Assembly (NCBI GenBank): GCA_963855995.1
Contig: OY979718.1
Span: forward strand, 31,438,982 to 31,502,981
From: Muricea muricata
Taxonomy: Eukaryota > Cnidaria > Anthozoa > Malacalcyonacea > Plexauridae
Direction of reading: 5' to 3'
Length of the DNA stretch: 64,000 nucleotides
Shown: piece after piece, positions 21,081-34,400 of the stretch
Position numbering within the stretch: position 1 is the first letter of the stretch
Layout: every line of letters starts with the position of its first letter
Translations under genes and position numbers: made by a program
The notes under the pieces: generated by a model
The model's input: only the letters and a program-made list of their open reading frames with translations
Database searches by the model: none
Told to the model about the DNA's origin: nothing

Positions 21081-24000
21081 ATGGACACTAACAATCAAGG
21101 TGTAGAAGTATCGTCTCCGTTTGCAGTAGAACGTCGTCTTCGTTTCAAGATGAACAGAATACCACTGGGTATTAAGTTCCTGTTGTGGATACAAAAAGAT
21201 CGGGATAAACTGTAAGTTTATCAAATTACTTTAATTTTTTGTCGATAAAAACATTTTGAAAATATGTAACATCAGGGTTGGCAAATGTTCTTATATTAGT
21301 TGTTCTTACTGTATATGTTCTTATATTATATAAGAAAAATTTTTGTGGAGGCAAAAATGTTCTTATATTTTCTTATATTATTCTCATTAATTATTTTACT
21401 TCGACGTTGTAAATATCCACTATTTGACAATCATCTTTAAATAAGATAAATAATAGTCATGTAAATACTGCAGTAATAACTATTTTGTAATTTTGAAAGC
21501 CCATTATACCTAATGCAACCAGCTTGTAGGTTTTTTATTTTCGATGGCAAGATTTTTGAAAATGTTCTTATATTACAAAAAATGTTCTTATGTTAATATA
21601 AGAAATAAGAAAATTAAATTTTTGAAAAATGTTCTTATATCCAACCCTGTTTGACTTGTATATTATCGAAGTTTTTTTATTAAATTTTTATCAATTTATG
21701 TAAGTTTTGGGGTATCTGTCATGATATTATATTGGTAATTTGATAGATTTGTTAGTATTCTAATTTGATTTATTATTCTAAGCAACGATTCATTCAAAAG
21801 GCGAAGAGAATTATGTCATATCTCAGCTTTCTTCATTTCACCTGTATACCTGCCTGGAATTTTAAGTGAATAATCAATGAAAAAAACATTCATTATACAA
21901 ATAATGAATGTTTATGAATGAAATGGTAAGACTATTTTCTTGAGGTGAACATTCCATCTTTCATCTCATGAACATATTCGTACAATTGCATGAATCAAAA
22001 CATTCATTATTCATTTTATATAACACTAAAATAGATCATTGACATGAAGTTAGATTGCCATTTTGCTTTGTTAGTTTACTATAAAAAATTCTGCACATTG
22101 TGGTGCCAGATTCTTGGTTTCGCTATTTGGTGTGTGCAATAATAACATTCTGAGTGACTGAAAATAATGAAATCTATGGTGCAATGAATAGAAATATTTT
22201 CATGGTTCCATAGCATGATCATCAAAGTGAAAATTTCTATGTATATCATGGGTCATTTAAAGCCAATCAAATCGTGATAATTTAACAAGGTGTTTATTAT
22301 ATAATTGCTGATGATGACTGTATCATTTGGCATTAAATACACATGAATTACAGTTGCAGCAATAGTAGCGTTCCGAAAATATTTGACTAATTCATTTGCT
22401 CCAGTTTAATAGTTCCTCCAATCAATTCCTCCCATGATTCCACAGCCTCCTGTTTTTTGACCATATTGACCAATCTGAATGCTCACAATTATGTAGCATA
22501 TTCTGGTTGGTCAATTAATAGGAAGTTGTAAATCTTTTGAAGAATTTCAGAGAATAGAGCAGCGGAACTCCTAAACTTGAGCAAATGAATTGGTCAAATA
22601 TCATCAGAGCGCTTCTATTGCCAAGACTGCAATCAAGTTGCTCTTGTCAGCTACCTTCCGTAGCTTAGTAGTCAAAGCAGCTCAATCTATTTCCTGCTGT
22701 CTACCAGTGTGATCAATTGTTCCCAGTTTGAATTTTGACATGTGTATGAATTACCTTTCAAATAAGGAGTCTTTGAGGGCGACAAGAGACTTGCAAGTGG
22801 AAGTGAATTTTACCATTACCTTATCAACAAGAGATGTAACTGATGTTAAAATGCAAGAAGCTAGTTGGGAACATTCGCACATTTATATAAGTCATATAAG
22901 TGTTATAATTAACACACTCATTGATATTATGATGGTAAAATCCCCTTATTTTTTGTTCTAGCTATAACAAAACAAAGTTTGTCACTGGTACATACAAAAG
23001 GACTGTGCTCCCCTCCCCCTTCAATTTTCTGCCTTTTTATTGGACAAATTCATATCTTGTGTTTGGTTAATTTCACATCATGTTCACTTTGGTGCTTATT
23101 ATAATGGTTGCAAGGATAACATGGTCAACGACAGGTTTACGTTCAAGGGTTTGAATTAACGGTGTGCAATGTGCAATTTGCACATCGTTTAGACCTAAAT
23201 AGTAAAAGTTGCTCATCACTTTTCCAAGCGATGTGCAAATGTTATTTTGCAACTGTAACAAACAGGTCTAGGTTTAATTTTTTATGTGCAAAAAGAAGAT
23301 CTAGGCATGCTTTTTTATGTGTGATTCACAAAATTTACAATGAAACAGCTGCCATTTTGTCAGTGTTACCACTTTACAAAAACTAGATTTTCCTCGACAT
23401 TTTCATAAAGAAAATTTGGACATCAATTTTTTTTCTCTAATTCGAACCATGTACCGTTCAACAATAAAACCACCAGGCAGGAGTTGACTTGTATGATTAA
23501 ATTACATGACAGTATATCTGAAGCAAATTTTACATAAAAGTTTAACATGCCAGCTGATTTCCAATGCTTTAGCAGTCGTTTTGTTCATGCAAAATGACTT
23601 TAAAATGTTAACTAAAACTGTATCTTGATGCGGCGGCCCTGAACTAAACTCTATTTTAAAGTCATTTTATACCAGTTTCAGGAAGAAAAAACCATGGCCC
23701 ATTGACAATTATGAAAATATTTAAGACAAAACAAATTCCAACGAATAGAGTCATATATATATTGTAATTCAAAATATGGATAAAACAAGACAAGGAGTTC
23801 AGACAGGAAGTCATCATTAATTGTAGCAACATATTTTTATGGAAAAGGTAGAAATTACGTTGACCTCGGACAACATTGGCAGTCTCAGAGTCACTAAAGA
23901 TTTCTCCCTTGCTCTCAATATATAAATAAGGGATAAATAACACAAATCATGAATGTTGAGATTCTCAGGTGTACGGTGCCCACAATTCCAAAAAGTTCTT

Positions 24001-25434
24001 GGTGAAGTTTTTAGACCACTTGCCTTTCACCTCTAAGGTCATGGGTTCATTTCTCAGGTCAGAATGTCTCAACCTGACTTGAACCCTGTCCTCATGTGAA
24101 AAGAGTTTTTAAGCCAAAGCTATACCAAAAGTTATAGGTTTTCTCCAAGTACTTTGCCCCCCCCCCCCCCACTGGGATAGTTGATTGGGTGGTTTGGTGA
24201 TACAGGCCCACAGTATTTGGTTCATGCTGTTGTGGTTACCCTGCCCTTTTGGTGTAGCAAAACAAAAAAGAAGATAAATGGTAATAAAGTTAAATTATCT
24301 AACACATAACAGAAGGCAAACATATTAATGTACAATTAGCAAAAATTTATTGCACTGTTGAGAGATTTTGCCAAGAATTTTCATTGTAGTATGACAAATA
24401 AGTCCTCACATGTATACCATTACATAAGAGTATTAGACTCAGACCTGTGTGTTTACTTTAAATGAAAATTTTAATCTTTGTATTTTTATTTAATTTTCCG
24501 CATAAACATGTTAATATAATTCAGAGCATTATTATGTATCAGTAACAGTCTCAGATACAGTATCTGGTCAACCCCAAGTCACAAACATTGTGTCAATTTT
24601 GTTGCAATGTTACCCTCATTAAATAAAGTTTTTTTATCCTGTCTGATCTTATAAATTACCTTATTCTTCAACCAGGCTGAGCACTAAAATTTTTTTGCGG
24701 CTTTTTCATAAGCTTGCCAAAGCTATAAACAGCATCTAATAACTTGTTTTTGGGCTCCTTTTTTTGTTTTAAACGCGAGATCACTGCTATACTACAGTAG
24801 TGTTACACGAGGGAGTGCTCAGGGCAGATCAATGCCAGATCAATGAATTTTGAAAAATTTTCATGCTAGAAAATGTTCATATTTATATTTATGTGTTTCT
24901 CAAATCCATTGTTGCAAGCTTCTAATCCTCAAAGTATTTGTTGGTTGTTTCTTACTAGTAAAATGTCAGACTCTAGTAATTCGTGTGTTAAGTTGAGTTT
25001 TGTTACTTCTGCAACGGGCATGCCTGCCTGAGACCTTTGTGCATTTTGTCGTGAATTATGTGGCGCTATTAGTCTAATCAATCTGAGGTTAAAAATCTTA
25101 AGTTGAACAACTGCATAAATTGATAAAATAGTGTAGAAGGGTATTCTCCGGGCACAAGAAAGCCATTTTTTTGGAATGAAATTTCTTAAAGAGTTTAAAT
25201 CTTTGTAGGTATCGTGCTCATATATTCCTTCTTACATTTGTTGCGTACGCATCGTACCACCTGTCAAGGAAACCAATCTCTGTTGTCAAGGTTAGATTCA
25301 TTTGATTAAATTTACTAAATATTACCTGTAAGTTTTTTAAGAAGTACAGAGTTAACTTATACCCTGTTATTTTTAGGATACTTTAAATGCAAACTGTACA
25401 GTAAATTCGACCTGTCATGCTTGGGCGCCATTTG
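21081..25434 (+). CDS. SLC37A2: SLC37 exons 1-3: N-terminus, first helix, luminal loop
   Basis: Exon 1 starts MDTNNQGVEVSSPFAVE at the first ATG after the TATA-like run and ends in phase 2 at a GTAAGT donor. Exon 2 gives YRAHIFLLTFVAYASYHLSR, the first transmembrane helix and the RKPISVVK signature. Exon 3 gives LNANCTVNSTCHAWAPF, a luminal loop with two N-glycosylation sequons (NCT and NST). Intron 1 is 4.0 kb and carries MITEs and a SINE. Confidence 0.92.
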
Positions 25435-28400
25435 GTGAGTTGCTGAGTTTTATTAAATAGTAAAATTCATGCGAGAAACAGGTTATTACAATCGGGATGA
25501 GGTGATATCAGCCTATCAGGTGATATCTTGAAAATTTTTACGACTTACCCACAAAATCTAGGTGCAGTTAAAGTCATGTCTATGACTATGAAACGATATT
25601 TTGTCCAAGTATTTATTGCTCGCATTGCAAAAATCGCATAAAGACGTAGTGCAACTAGATTCATATTAATCTGGCACTGCAGAGAACAACGAAAAATTCG
25701 TTTTCTCGAGCGGGATTCGAACTCGCATCTTCGGGTTAGTAGGCCGCCGCTCTACCAATTGAGCAGTTGAGCTATCGAGTCAACTGGGATTGGTAGCGAG
25801 TCTTATCCAATTTAAGTGCACGGAATATTTTCGCGACGACTTAACGCTTGTCTTTGAGGACGCGCAGTGTTTCAATTTTATTTCAGAACCATCTTTAGGG
25901 ATATGAAAAACTTGATTCATATATCTGACACGCAATCGATAAATTCCGCACAAAAGTTCATGCACCAAGCCTTTATCGTAGTTTACACACGTACAGCACA
26001 ATTTCTTATTATCCCATGCTGCAAAATTAGCAATCCATAAGGTCAAAATCTCCGGAAGGAAGAGAGCTAGAGAAATTCTACCAAAGAAGTTACACTGTTA
26101 CATTGCGATCTTTGCAATGCAGTCAATAAATAGTTGCAAAAAATTCGTTTCATAGCCACTTTAACTGCAGTCAGATAACACATGAAACGCAATTTTATAG
26201 TTAAAGTGCATATGATATAATCACCACTTTTTTATGCTACATACCATTCTTCGAGCGGATAAACACTTCCAGAAATATTTGGCTTCAAAGACGCCAAAAA
26301 ATGGGGTTTTTTTTAAATCATGGCCGGGAGAAAAGAGGCTGGGTCGAATTAGCTATGTGACGTCATACGGAAAGAGTCGCAATGCCGCATATAAAAACAT
26401 TACAAACATATAGTCATGTGTGAAGCAAAAAGTGGCCAAAAATGATTACTTTTGGGAGATATTTGTTTGTAGATGAACTTGTGAAAAAAACTCATCACTG
26501 TATATCAGGAACCGAAGGAAATAGCTCAAATTTAGAGATTTTAGTCAAGTACAATGTCGGCATTGAGATGGGCGTCATGTGTCACTCATAGTATTTGTTT
26601 ACAAACGAATTCCTCACGTCGAAGCCGTAAAAACACATTGGGCAAGGTAATATAAAGGCATAAATACACAGAATACAAGGCTATCAAATCTCTAGCTGAG
26701 TAAAACACTAAAAGACGCTTAAAAAATCAAATCGCGTAAGCATCATAATATAATGTTGACTGCGCTTATGTTAATGACTAGTACGAATATTTGGAACTAT
26801 ATCTTCTGCTAATCGTGTAAAAATTCTCTGGTTAAAAATATTTGTGTGATTATGTACTTTATACTTTATATTATTTATCATTGTATCTCTATGTATACAT
26901 GGCAAATTTTAAGAGTAGAGTCACATATCAGCATCAAGATGAGGTTTTTATTTTCCTGTATCTCATGTCACATGCATCATTGTGCAGGTGTTTAATCAAA
27001 TATATTATGAACTGTAATCCACTTATTTCTCAAGATTTTTTACCTTGAGGTATAGTTTTAGTACTATATTTGTAAATAAGGTGATCTTATAGAAGCCTAA
27101 TATGACCCTATACTTTTCAATCTCTTTCTATGCCTAATGAAGTCATAATGAAACTAAAATAATTTAAAATACAAACAAGCAAGCATATAGCATCCAATGT
27201 GAGAATTTGGTAAAGCTTTGCGTTTAAATTTACATTACTCGCAAGATTATGCGTGTACAAATGCTTCGAGCACATAAGGAGAATGCATTTCTGGTTTGTA
27301 CAGTAACTACATAAACGACTGAAACATGTACTTAGCTAGGGATTTGATAACCTTGTATTCTGTGTATTTATGCCTTTATATTACCTTGCCCAGCCTAATG
27401 TGTTTTTACGGCTTCGAAGCAAGAAATTCCTTTGCAAACAAATACGATGAGTGACACATGGCGCCCATCTCAATGCCGCCGACATTGCACCTGACTCAAA
27501 TCTCTAAATTTGAGCTATTTCCTTCGGTTTCTGAGATACAATGAGTTTTCATTTGCCTAAATGGTACAAGTTGTCTATTTTTCGCTCGCACATGACTATA
27601 TTTTTGTATTGTTTTCATATGCTGCATTGCCACTCGTTCCCCGTATGACGTCACATAGCTAATTCGACACAGCCTCTTTCGCCTCATTCGGCTTTTATTT
27701 AAAAAAAAATTTGGCGTCTTCGAAGCCAAATATCTCTGGAAGTATTTATCCATTCGAAGAATGGTATATATTAATCGAATCGTCTCGTCACGGCGAATTT
27801 TTGAAAAAAATTGTTCTTATTCCATATGTACTTTAACGCTAATTGCTCGGTTGGCACTTATAATAGCATAGGTTATTGCGCCTATTTTATACGTTCACTG
27901 ATTCGTTCTTATGATATCGGTGAACGTATTAGGTAGGCGATAAGAGTCTCGCCCCATGTTATTAAGAGCTCTCGCTCAATTGCTCAATATGTTCAATTTG
28001 TGTGTGTTCAAATTGTAAGGTATTGTAAGGTATATCAATGAATGTGTGCGAGGGATCAGGGGAAGAGCGGGGATTTGGAGTGCATGCTTGTATTACCGGC
28101 CACCTGTGAACGGACCAGCAGCATCAAATACCAAGTCAAGCTGTTTTATACGATCTAAGATAAATTACGCTATTAATATCATTTTTCTTTGTTTACTCGA
28201 TTCTGATTGGCTAAGAACTGTGCCGAACAATCATTAATCGGCATAGTGTGCCGATGAAAAATTAATCGGCACGGATCGCGAGCCCCGCGGGGCGCGGGAT
28301 TTTTAAAAACTAAAAACATAAACAAATCGGTGAAACATTTTTTTAAAAAATGATACTAATAGGAAACTACACTTGTCCTCGAAGTATTAATGGAAAATCA

Positions 28401-31400
28401 CGCTCGTGTTTGGCGAAATGTTTATAGTGATTTTTCATTAATACTTCTCGGACCGTGTAATTTCCTATTCTAATCGGTTACGTGTATCCTGTCTTCGTGT
28501 CTTTTAATTTGCCATGTTTTAATTTGTGAAGTGCAATAAACGGCACTTGGGAGCAGTATATTTTTCCAGCTCAATACCTACGTTTTTGGTTTCTCCTGTC
28601 GAGTTCGTGACCTTGGGAATGTTTTTTTTTTTTTAATTTTATAAACTTTGAGACAATATTTCGTCAGGGTATCCGACTCACAAGATAGTGATTTTCAGCG
28701 GGGCCCTGGATTTTGTTAACATTATGTTGAAGCCCGCTAATCTACTTTTCTTTCTTTTTCATAGATGGAAGTGATTCGAAAAGTCTTCTTGGATATGTTG
28801 ATGTATCATTCCTTGCAGCCTATGCAGTGGGCATGTATTTTAGGTGAAGTCATGATTCTATTGTGTTGCATTGTATACAGCTACAGTAGTTCAAAAAAGG
28901 TTGACCTTCCAGATGTTTAAACTGTAAATTATAAGCGTGCAAGGATTATCGGTTATTGCTTATTTTCATCTCGATGCCCGGAATTGTTTCTTTAAAACAA
29001 CATCGAAGACGCTTATGAAACTTACAACGGCAAATTTACTTGCTATAAAGGTCATTTGAATGAAGTTCGTGGTACTATATAGTCAGGGAGCTATACGAGA
29101 GCCGTTCTCTTTCTCCAAACAAGATGTGAAAAAATCATAGTTGCAGAGGGGCTCTTGACAAACCTTTTAGCCAGTGGGGTTTCCATCGCAAGGACTGAAA
29201 TTTAGAGTTATTCGTTGCCTATGTTATACGTATATTTTTTATGCACGAGGCGGGGATCGTTACTGCAGGCGGGGGTATCAAAAAAGGTTATATGTACTTT
29301 AGGGTGTTCTAGGACGCTCATTATTTAACTTATACAGAAATAATTCTTTCCCAGTTAGAAAACCTCGCATTTAGCATTTGATTGTCAACTTTTTTTTGTA
29401 AAACTTGAAGGAAAATTGAGGCAAATACGAATCAGATAAAAATTGCCAGTCGAAAGTACATTTTTTGCTGTTGGGAATTTATTGAACATCTGTTGAAATT
29501 TAATTCCATATCGGAATTAAAATTGACAAATTTTAGCTTATAGGTAGTAAAATTACAATTCTCGTACCCAGGCTCACTTGTCTACGCTCCCAGGGTTCGT
29601 ACAAAACTTCAATGTCCTTAAATGTACTTGAGTTTGAAAACAAAAATACAAGGCCTTGAAAGTCCTTGAATTTATAAAGAAGTGCTTGAACGTCCTTGAA
29701 TTCGCCTTGCTTTAGTGTGTGGACTTGACATTAGTAAATCAAATCTCGGTGGTTCATAACTTCTAAATATGTTAAACTGCAGTCACAGTGTTATTTAACA
29801 ACTCATTTTAGTCCTTGAGTTTTCTGATATATAGTCTTAAAAGTCTCTTATTTACATGTACGAACCTTGCGCTCCTCACTGCAGGAAGAGACCCTGGTTG
29901 ATGCTGACATTGATTTGTCGCTCAAATCATACGCGTGGTTAAAATCTTCTCGTAAATCTTTTTGTGCATTGAAAATGACAATATTGTTGTTCATCTTGAG
30001 TATTTCTTGCAGCTCTTCCTTTTTCCAACCCTATGTTGATTTCTTCACCATATGACTGTGGCCATAGAAATGCCTCCATATGAATCAAGAGTTTCGATTT
30101 CGTCCAAATCCAGGTTGAGCATTGGCCATTGACATTCGGAACCATGAGACCTGATATACATGTATATCATATATCGTCTATAAAGATGCGGCTAACCAGT
30201 CAAATTTACTGAATACAACTGAGTGAAGTCGGTCACGTTTATCACGAGGCAACATATTGACAGACAGAAGGATATTGACGCTTTGACAAAAAACTTCATA
30301 TATTTCACAAAATCTTCCATGTTACAGTTCAACTCTCTAGCTCACAGCCTGACAAGAACAACTTTAGTTGATGTTTACTGACCGTAATTTCATACGTTTG
30401 TTCTGCACTATTACGGGAATTTCGCTTATTCTCAGGATGTTAACACTTCGTCTATTGCATGCATTGTTCATTTGCCAAATGATCAACTAAAAAATTGTGC
30501 CTGTACCAGTTGACAGTTTGCTTGCAAACGGCGCTGGCGAACTTTATCGAAGCCTGAGTATACCTGTATTGTGTGTTTTTTGTTGTGTGGGGGTACTGAG
30601 TTCATGTATATGATAATAATAGTTTACTTTGTCATGTAACGAATTTTCTTGCATGTGTTTTTAACATTCAAACATTTCATTGCAGTGGTTACATTGCAGA
30701 ACATATGGACATACGTTTGTTCTTAACTGGTGGCATGATGCTTAGTGGCGTTTTCAGTATTTTGTTTGGTTTGGGATATTTTTGCAACATTCATTCCTTG
30801 GCGTTCTTTATAATTATGCAGGTAAGATAAATTAAACAATTATTGAGTGAGGTCGAGCAGGATATGAGAAATTATTAAGGCAGAGGTTTGTGATAACACA
30901 AACCGAGGCCTTAATAATTCCTCATATCCTGCGCGAACCGAATTCATTAATTGTTTTATTATTTTTTGAAAATATTTTAAACTCAGTTTGATTGCTGCTT
31001 TGTAAGTAATAAGACACGCTGCTAATAATGGAACAGCATGAAATTGTTCGGAAACTTTAATAAGCCAGTCAGACTTCGAAAAAAATATTCTTAAAACAAT
31101 TGTCAGATTAAAAGGTCAGTCAAAAGCCGCATAAATTATCGCGTGACGTCATATCTTGTTTCAATATACGACGAAATGAATCATAATGTCGTATATTTGT
31201 TTTCAATACACGACGAAGTGAGTCGCAATTTCGTATGTTTATTTTCAACCCTAAATTTGGGCAACTACCAAGCGGATATGATGATCTCACCTTTAGCTCT
31301 TAACCAATCAAAACTCCTGAAATATTTTCAATAAATGATAAGATGGTATAAGTGCATTTAACATCGTAGTTGACCCAGATTTGTTTACAGTGATTCATAA

Positions 31401-34400
31401 CAGTCAAGTCAACCATCTTCATATCGTGTATGGCTACTGGCAGCCCGAATGTACCCCAGCTGTTTTGCAACTACAGTATACTCTATCCAAAAAGTGTTCT
31501 ATTTGGTGTTTCTGTTTTGGCCAATTTCATAGTTAATAGAGTAGATGGTTTGGAATCTCATTAGAATAACAATACAACTCGTTATCTATGTTGGTCAACG
31601 TTTATGCAAAAATATGGTCCTTCTTGAATTACCCTATTGTTCAAGTTGCGAATGGCTAACTTTCCTAAAACGTTGTTATTGGTTAGTTAGGTAAAAATAC
31701 AATACGCACGTGACGATGAAGGACCTTATTTCTGCATAAACCAGAGCAAAAACAAAAGTAATGACTTATATTTTAGTTAGAATGAGTTTCCAAACCATCT
31801 AGGTCTATTAACTGTGTTTCAACCTAGAGGATAAAATCCCTTGAAATCACGTGATCGACCTAGTGTATTGATAAAACCCGATGTTCGGGTAAAACTGATT
31901 GACGTACACACAACAACCACAGTTTGTAAACATTTTTTATGCAATTTTCGTCAGATATTACTTACTTTTTAAAAGGACTATATAAATACAAGTTACCATA
32001 CAGTTCATAAAACCGTAATGTTACTCACTGTATACTTTTCCGTACAGTTCTGATGGCAGTTGACTAAATGTAGTGTATTAAATTTTCGATTTTCAGATTT
32101 TAGCAGGACTAGCACAGGTTAGTGTATATAAGTCAATTTGTTTTTTAGCTACTGAATACGGGTGAATTACCACCAACGTTTAAGATTATAATGATTTTAA
32201 TATAGTCATTATATTTTCTAGTCATCTGGTTGGCCGGCTGTCGTTGAAGCCGTTGGTAATTGGTTTGGCAAGGGACAGTATGTGAATAATTATTTTATTC
32301 GTTTATGATAATTTCATTTATGGTAATAGTAATATTCATTCATGAACATCGAACTAATATGTTTAACAAAGGTTATTTATTCGCCGAAGGTGAAGTGATT
32401 ATTGGTGAATATTCACCGAGACGAATTGGAGATGAATATTCACCACAATCGCTGAGCCTGAGGCGAATAATTTTTTTAGCATAATTTCTTTAGTAAAACA
32501 TGTATAAAATACACTTCTTTTCTGAATACAGTTTATTTCGGAAAATTCCCAAGTAAAGACTAAAGTTTAAATTTTGAAATAGTGAAAAAAGTATTTAAGT
32601 TATTTGCAGACGATCTATTTTTATTTTAAAAAAGTTTCAAATATACTTTTTGTGTCAGTGCAATTTTTCTCCGTTTGTTAATTTTGGCAAAAGTATAAAA
32701 CATCAAAACCACTTTCATTGGCGGCCGTTTTCAAAAAATGCCAACTAGTAAATAATTTTTCATACTTACTGGTCAGGTAACCAATCAAAATGCTTGAAAA
32801 CCATTATTTACTAAAGAAATTGTACGAAACGCATTTATTGAAAATAAGACCTTTTAAGTTTGACCAACAGTTAATGAAACTGCATGGTACTTTGTATATT
32901 CATAATGGTAAAGTATGCTATTTCTAATGTAAATTCAGGAAAATTTTGAAGCACCTTTCTATTACCGGTACAGAGCAGTAAAAACGCAATCTTCAATCGA
33001 GTTTTAAAACTCAATCTTCCTCTACAGTGCGTATAAAAAAAAAAGGTAATCCCCAAGGTTAACGCGCTGCAGTACAAAAACTATTCGGTGTATGTTTAAT
33101 TTTTTTCGCGTTCTGACAGATCAATCTTTTAGCTATTGAATGACACCTTTTTAGCTCCAAATGGACAAAAATTGGGCATATACGAGATCAGAAGAAAATG
33201 TTGGTCAAAATCGTATATTTTCACCTCTGAGAGTTGGGACTAAAACCATTGAACATTAGCTCCCTTTGGGATTCGAGTTGTTGACAAAATCGCTTCAGAA
33301 TAAACTATTTAACTACCCGCACATATTATTAACTCTCAGTCATTGAATACAAACAATGGTGCAACTTACAGTTGAAGAAAGAACATTTTTAGTCAAAAAC
33401 TTTTTTGAACATTTTTAGTCAAAAAAGTTCATTGTTAGTTCAAAACATTTTTAGTTCAAAAACATTTTTAGTCAAAAACTTTTTTAAAACGATTTGGGAA
33501 AGAAAGTTTTCTGCCCAGGGCCCAACCCTGAATCGAAACAAGGGTAATTCATGAAGGCAACGCACGGGAAGATCAAAAGCCAATATCGAGGCAGCAAGAG
33601 GGCCAAATGACTTGAATGATTTGCAGAACCGCATTCAAAATGAAGTTGATGCGTTGAGAAATGTTCCGGCGCTTATCAGACGCACACTTTATGCAATTAG
33701 ACGACGATGTGAGCTTTGTATCGAGAGAGATGGTGGTCATGTCGAAGGAACTGGTGAATAAACTCGTGAAGTTTTAAAGTTTCAAGTTCAAATGTAAATA
33801 ATTTTCAATAAACAGCTAAATGCTAATTGGGACATGTTTATGATTGAGTTGTCCTTTTGTTATTCGGTGTTTTAATTAGGCACAGAGATGAAAATATGCG
33901 ATTTTGACCAACACTTTCTTTTGGTCTCGCATATGCTCAATTTTTGTCCATGTGGTGCTAAAAAAGTGTCATTCAATAGCTAAAAGATTTATCTTTCAGA
34001 ATGTGAAAAAAATTGAACGTGCATTGAATAGTTTTTGTACTACATCGCGTCAACTTTGGATTACCTTTTTTTATACACACTGTCTAAAATTTTTCCCCAA
34101 TATACAGTGTATCTGCTCCAAGTGTATCTGCTCTATTGTATCTGTGCACCTGCTAATATTTTCGCGTACACGTTAGAGAACATTTTATTCTTGTACTTCT
34201 GAACACAAATCTATATGCATGGGTCCCTGACTTTAGTTACTGTATATATTTACTTTATTTGCAATACAAATATCTCATACAAATTCAAATCCATAGTGTA
34301 TTTTTCATTTTAGGCGAGGTCTTATAATGGGAATATGGAATTCGCATACATCTGTCGGAAATATCGCTGGGTCAGCAATTGCAGCTGTTTGGTCTGACGA

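Noticed and set aside
22728..22961. 77-codon ORF in intron 1
   Set aside because: No homology recognised, no splice sites that would join it to SLC37, and intronic AT-rich context; likely chance.
25690..25792. A functional tRNA gene on the minus strand
   Set aside because: The A-box region is duplicated, no proper acceptor stem is formed, and a second copy with the same unrelated body exists at 62.6 kb; it is a SINE.
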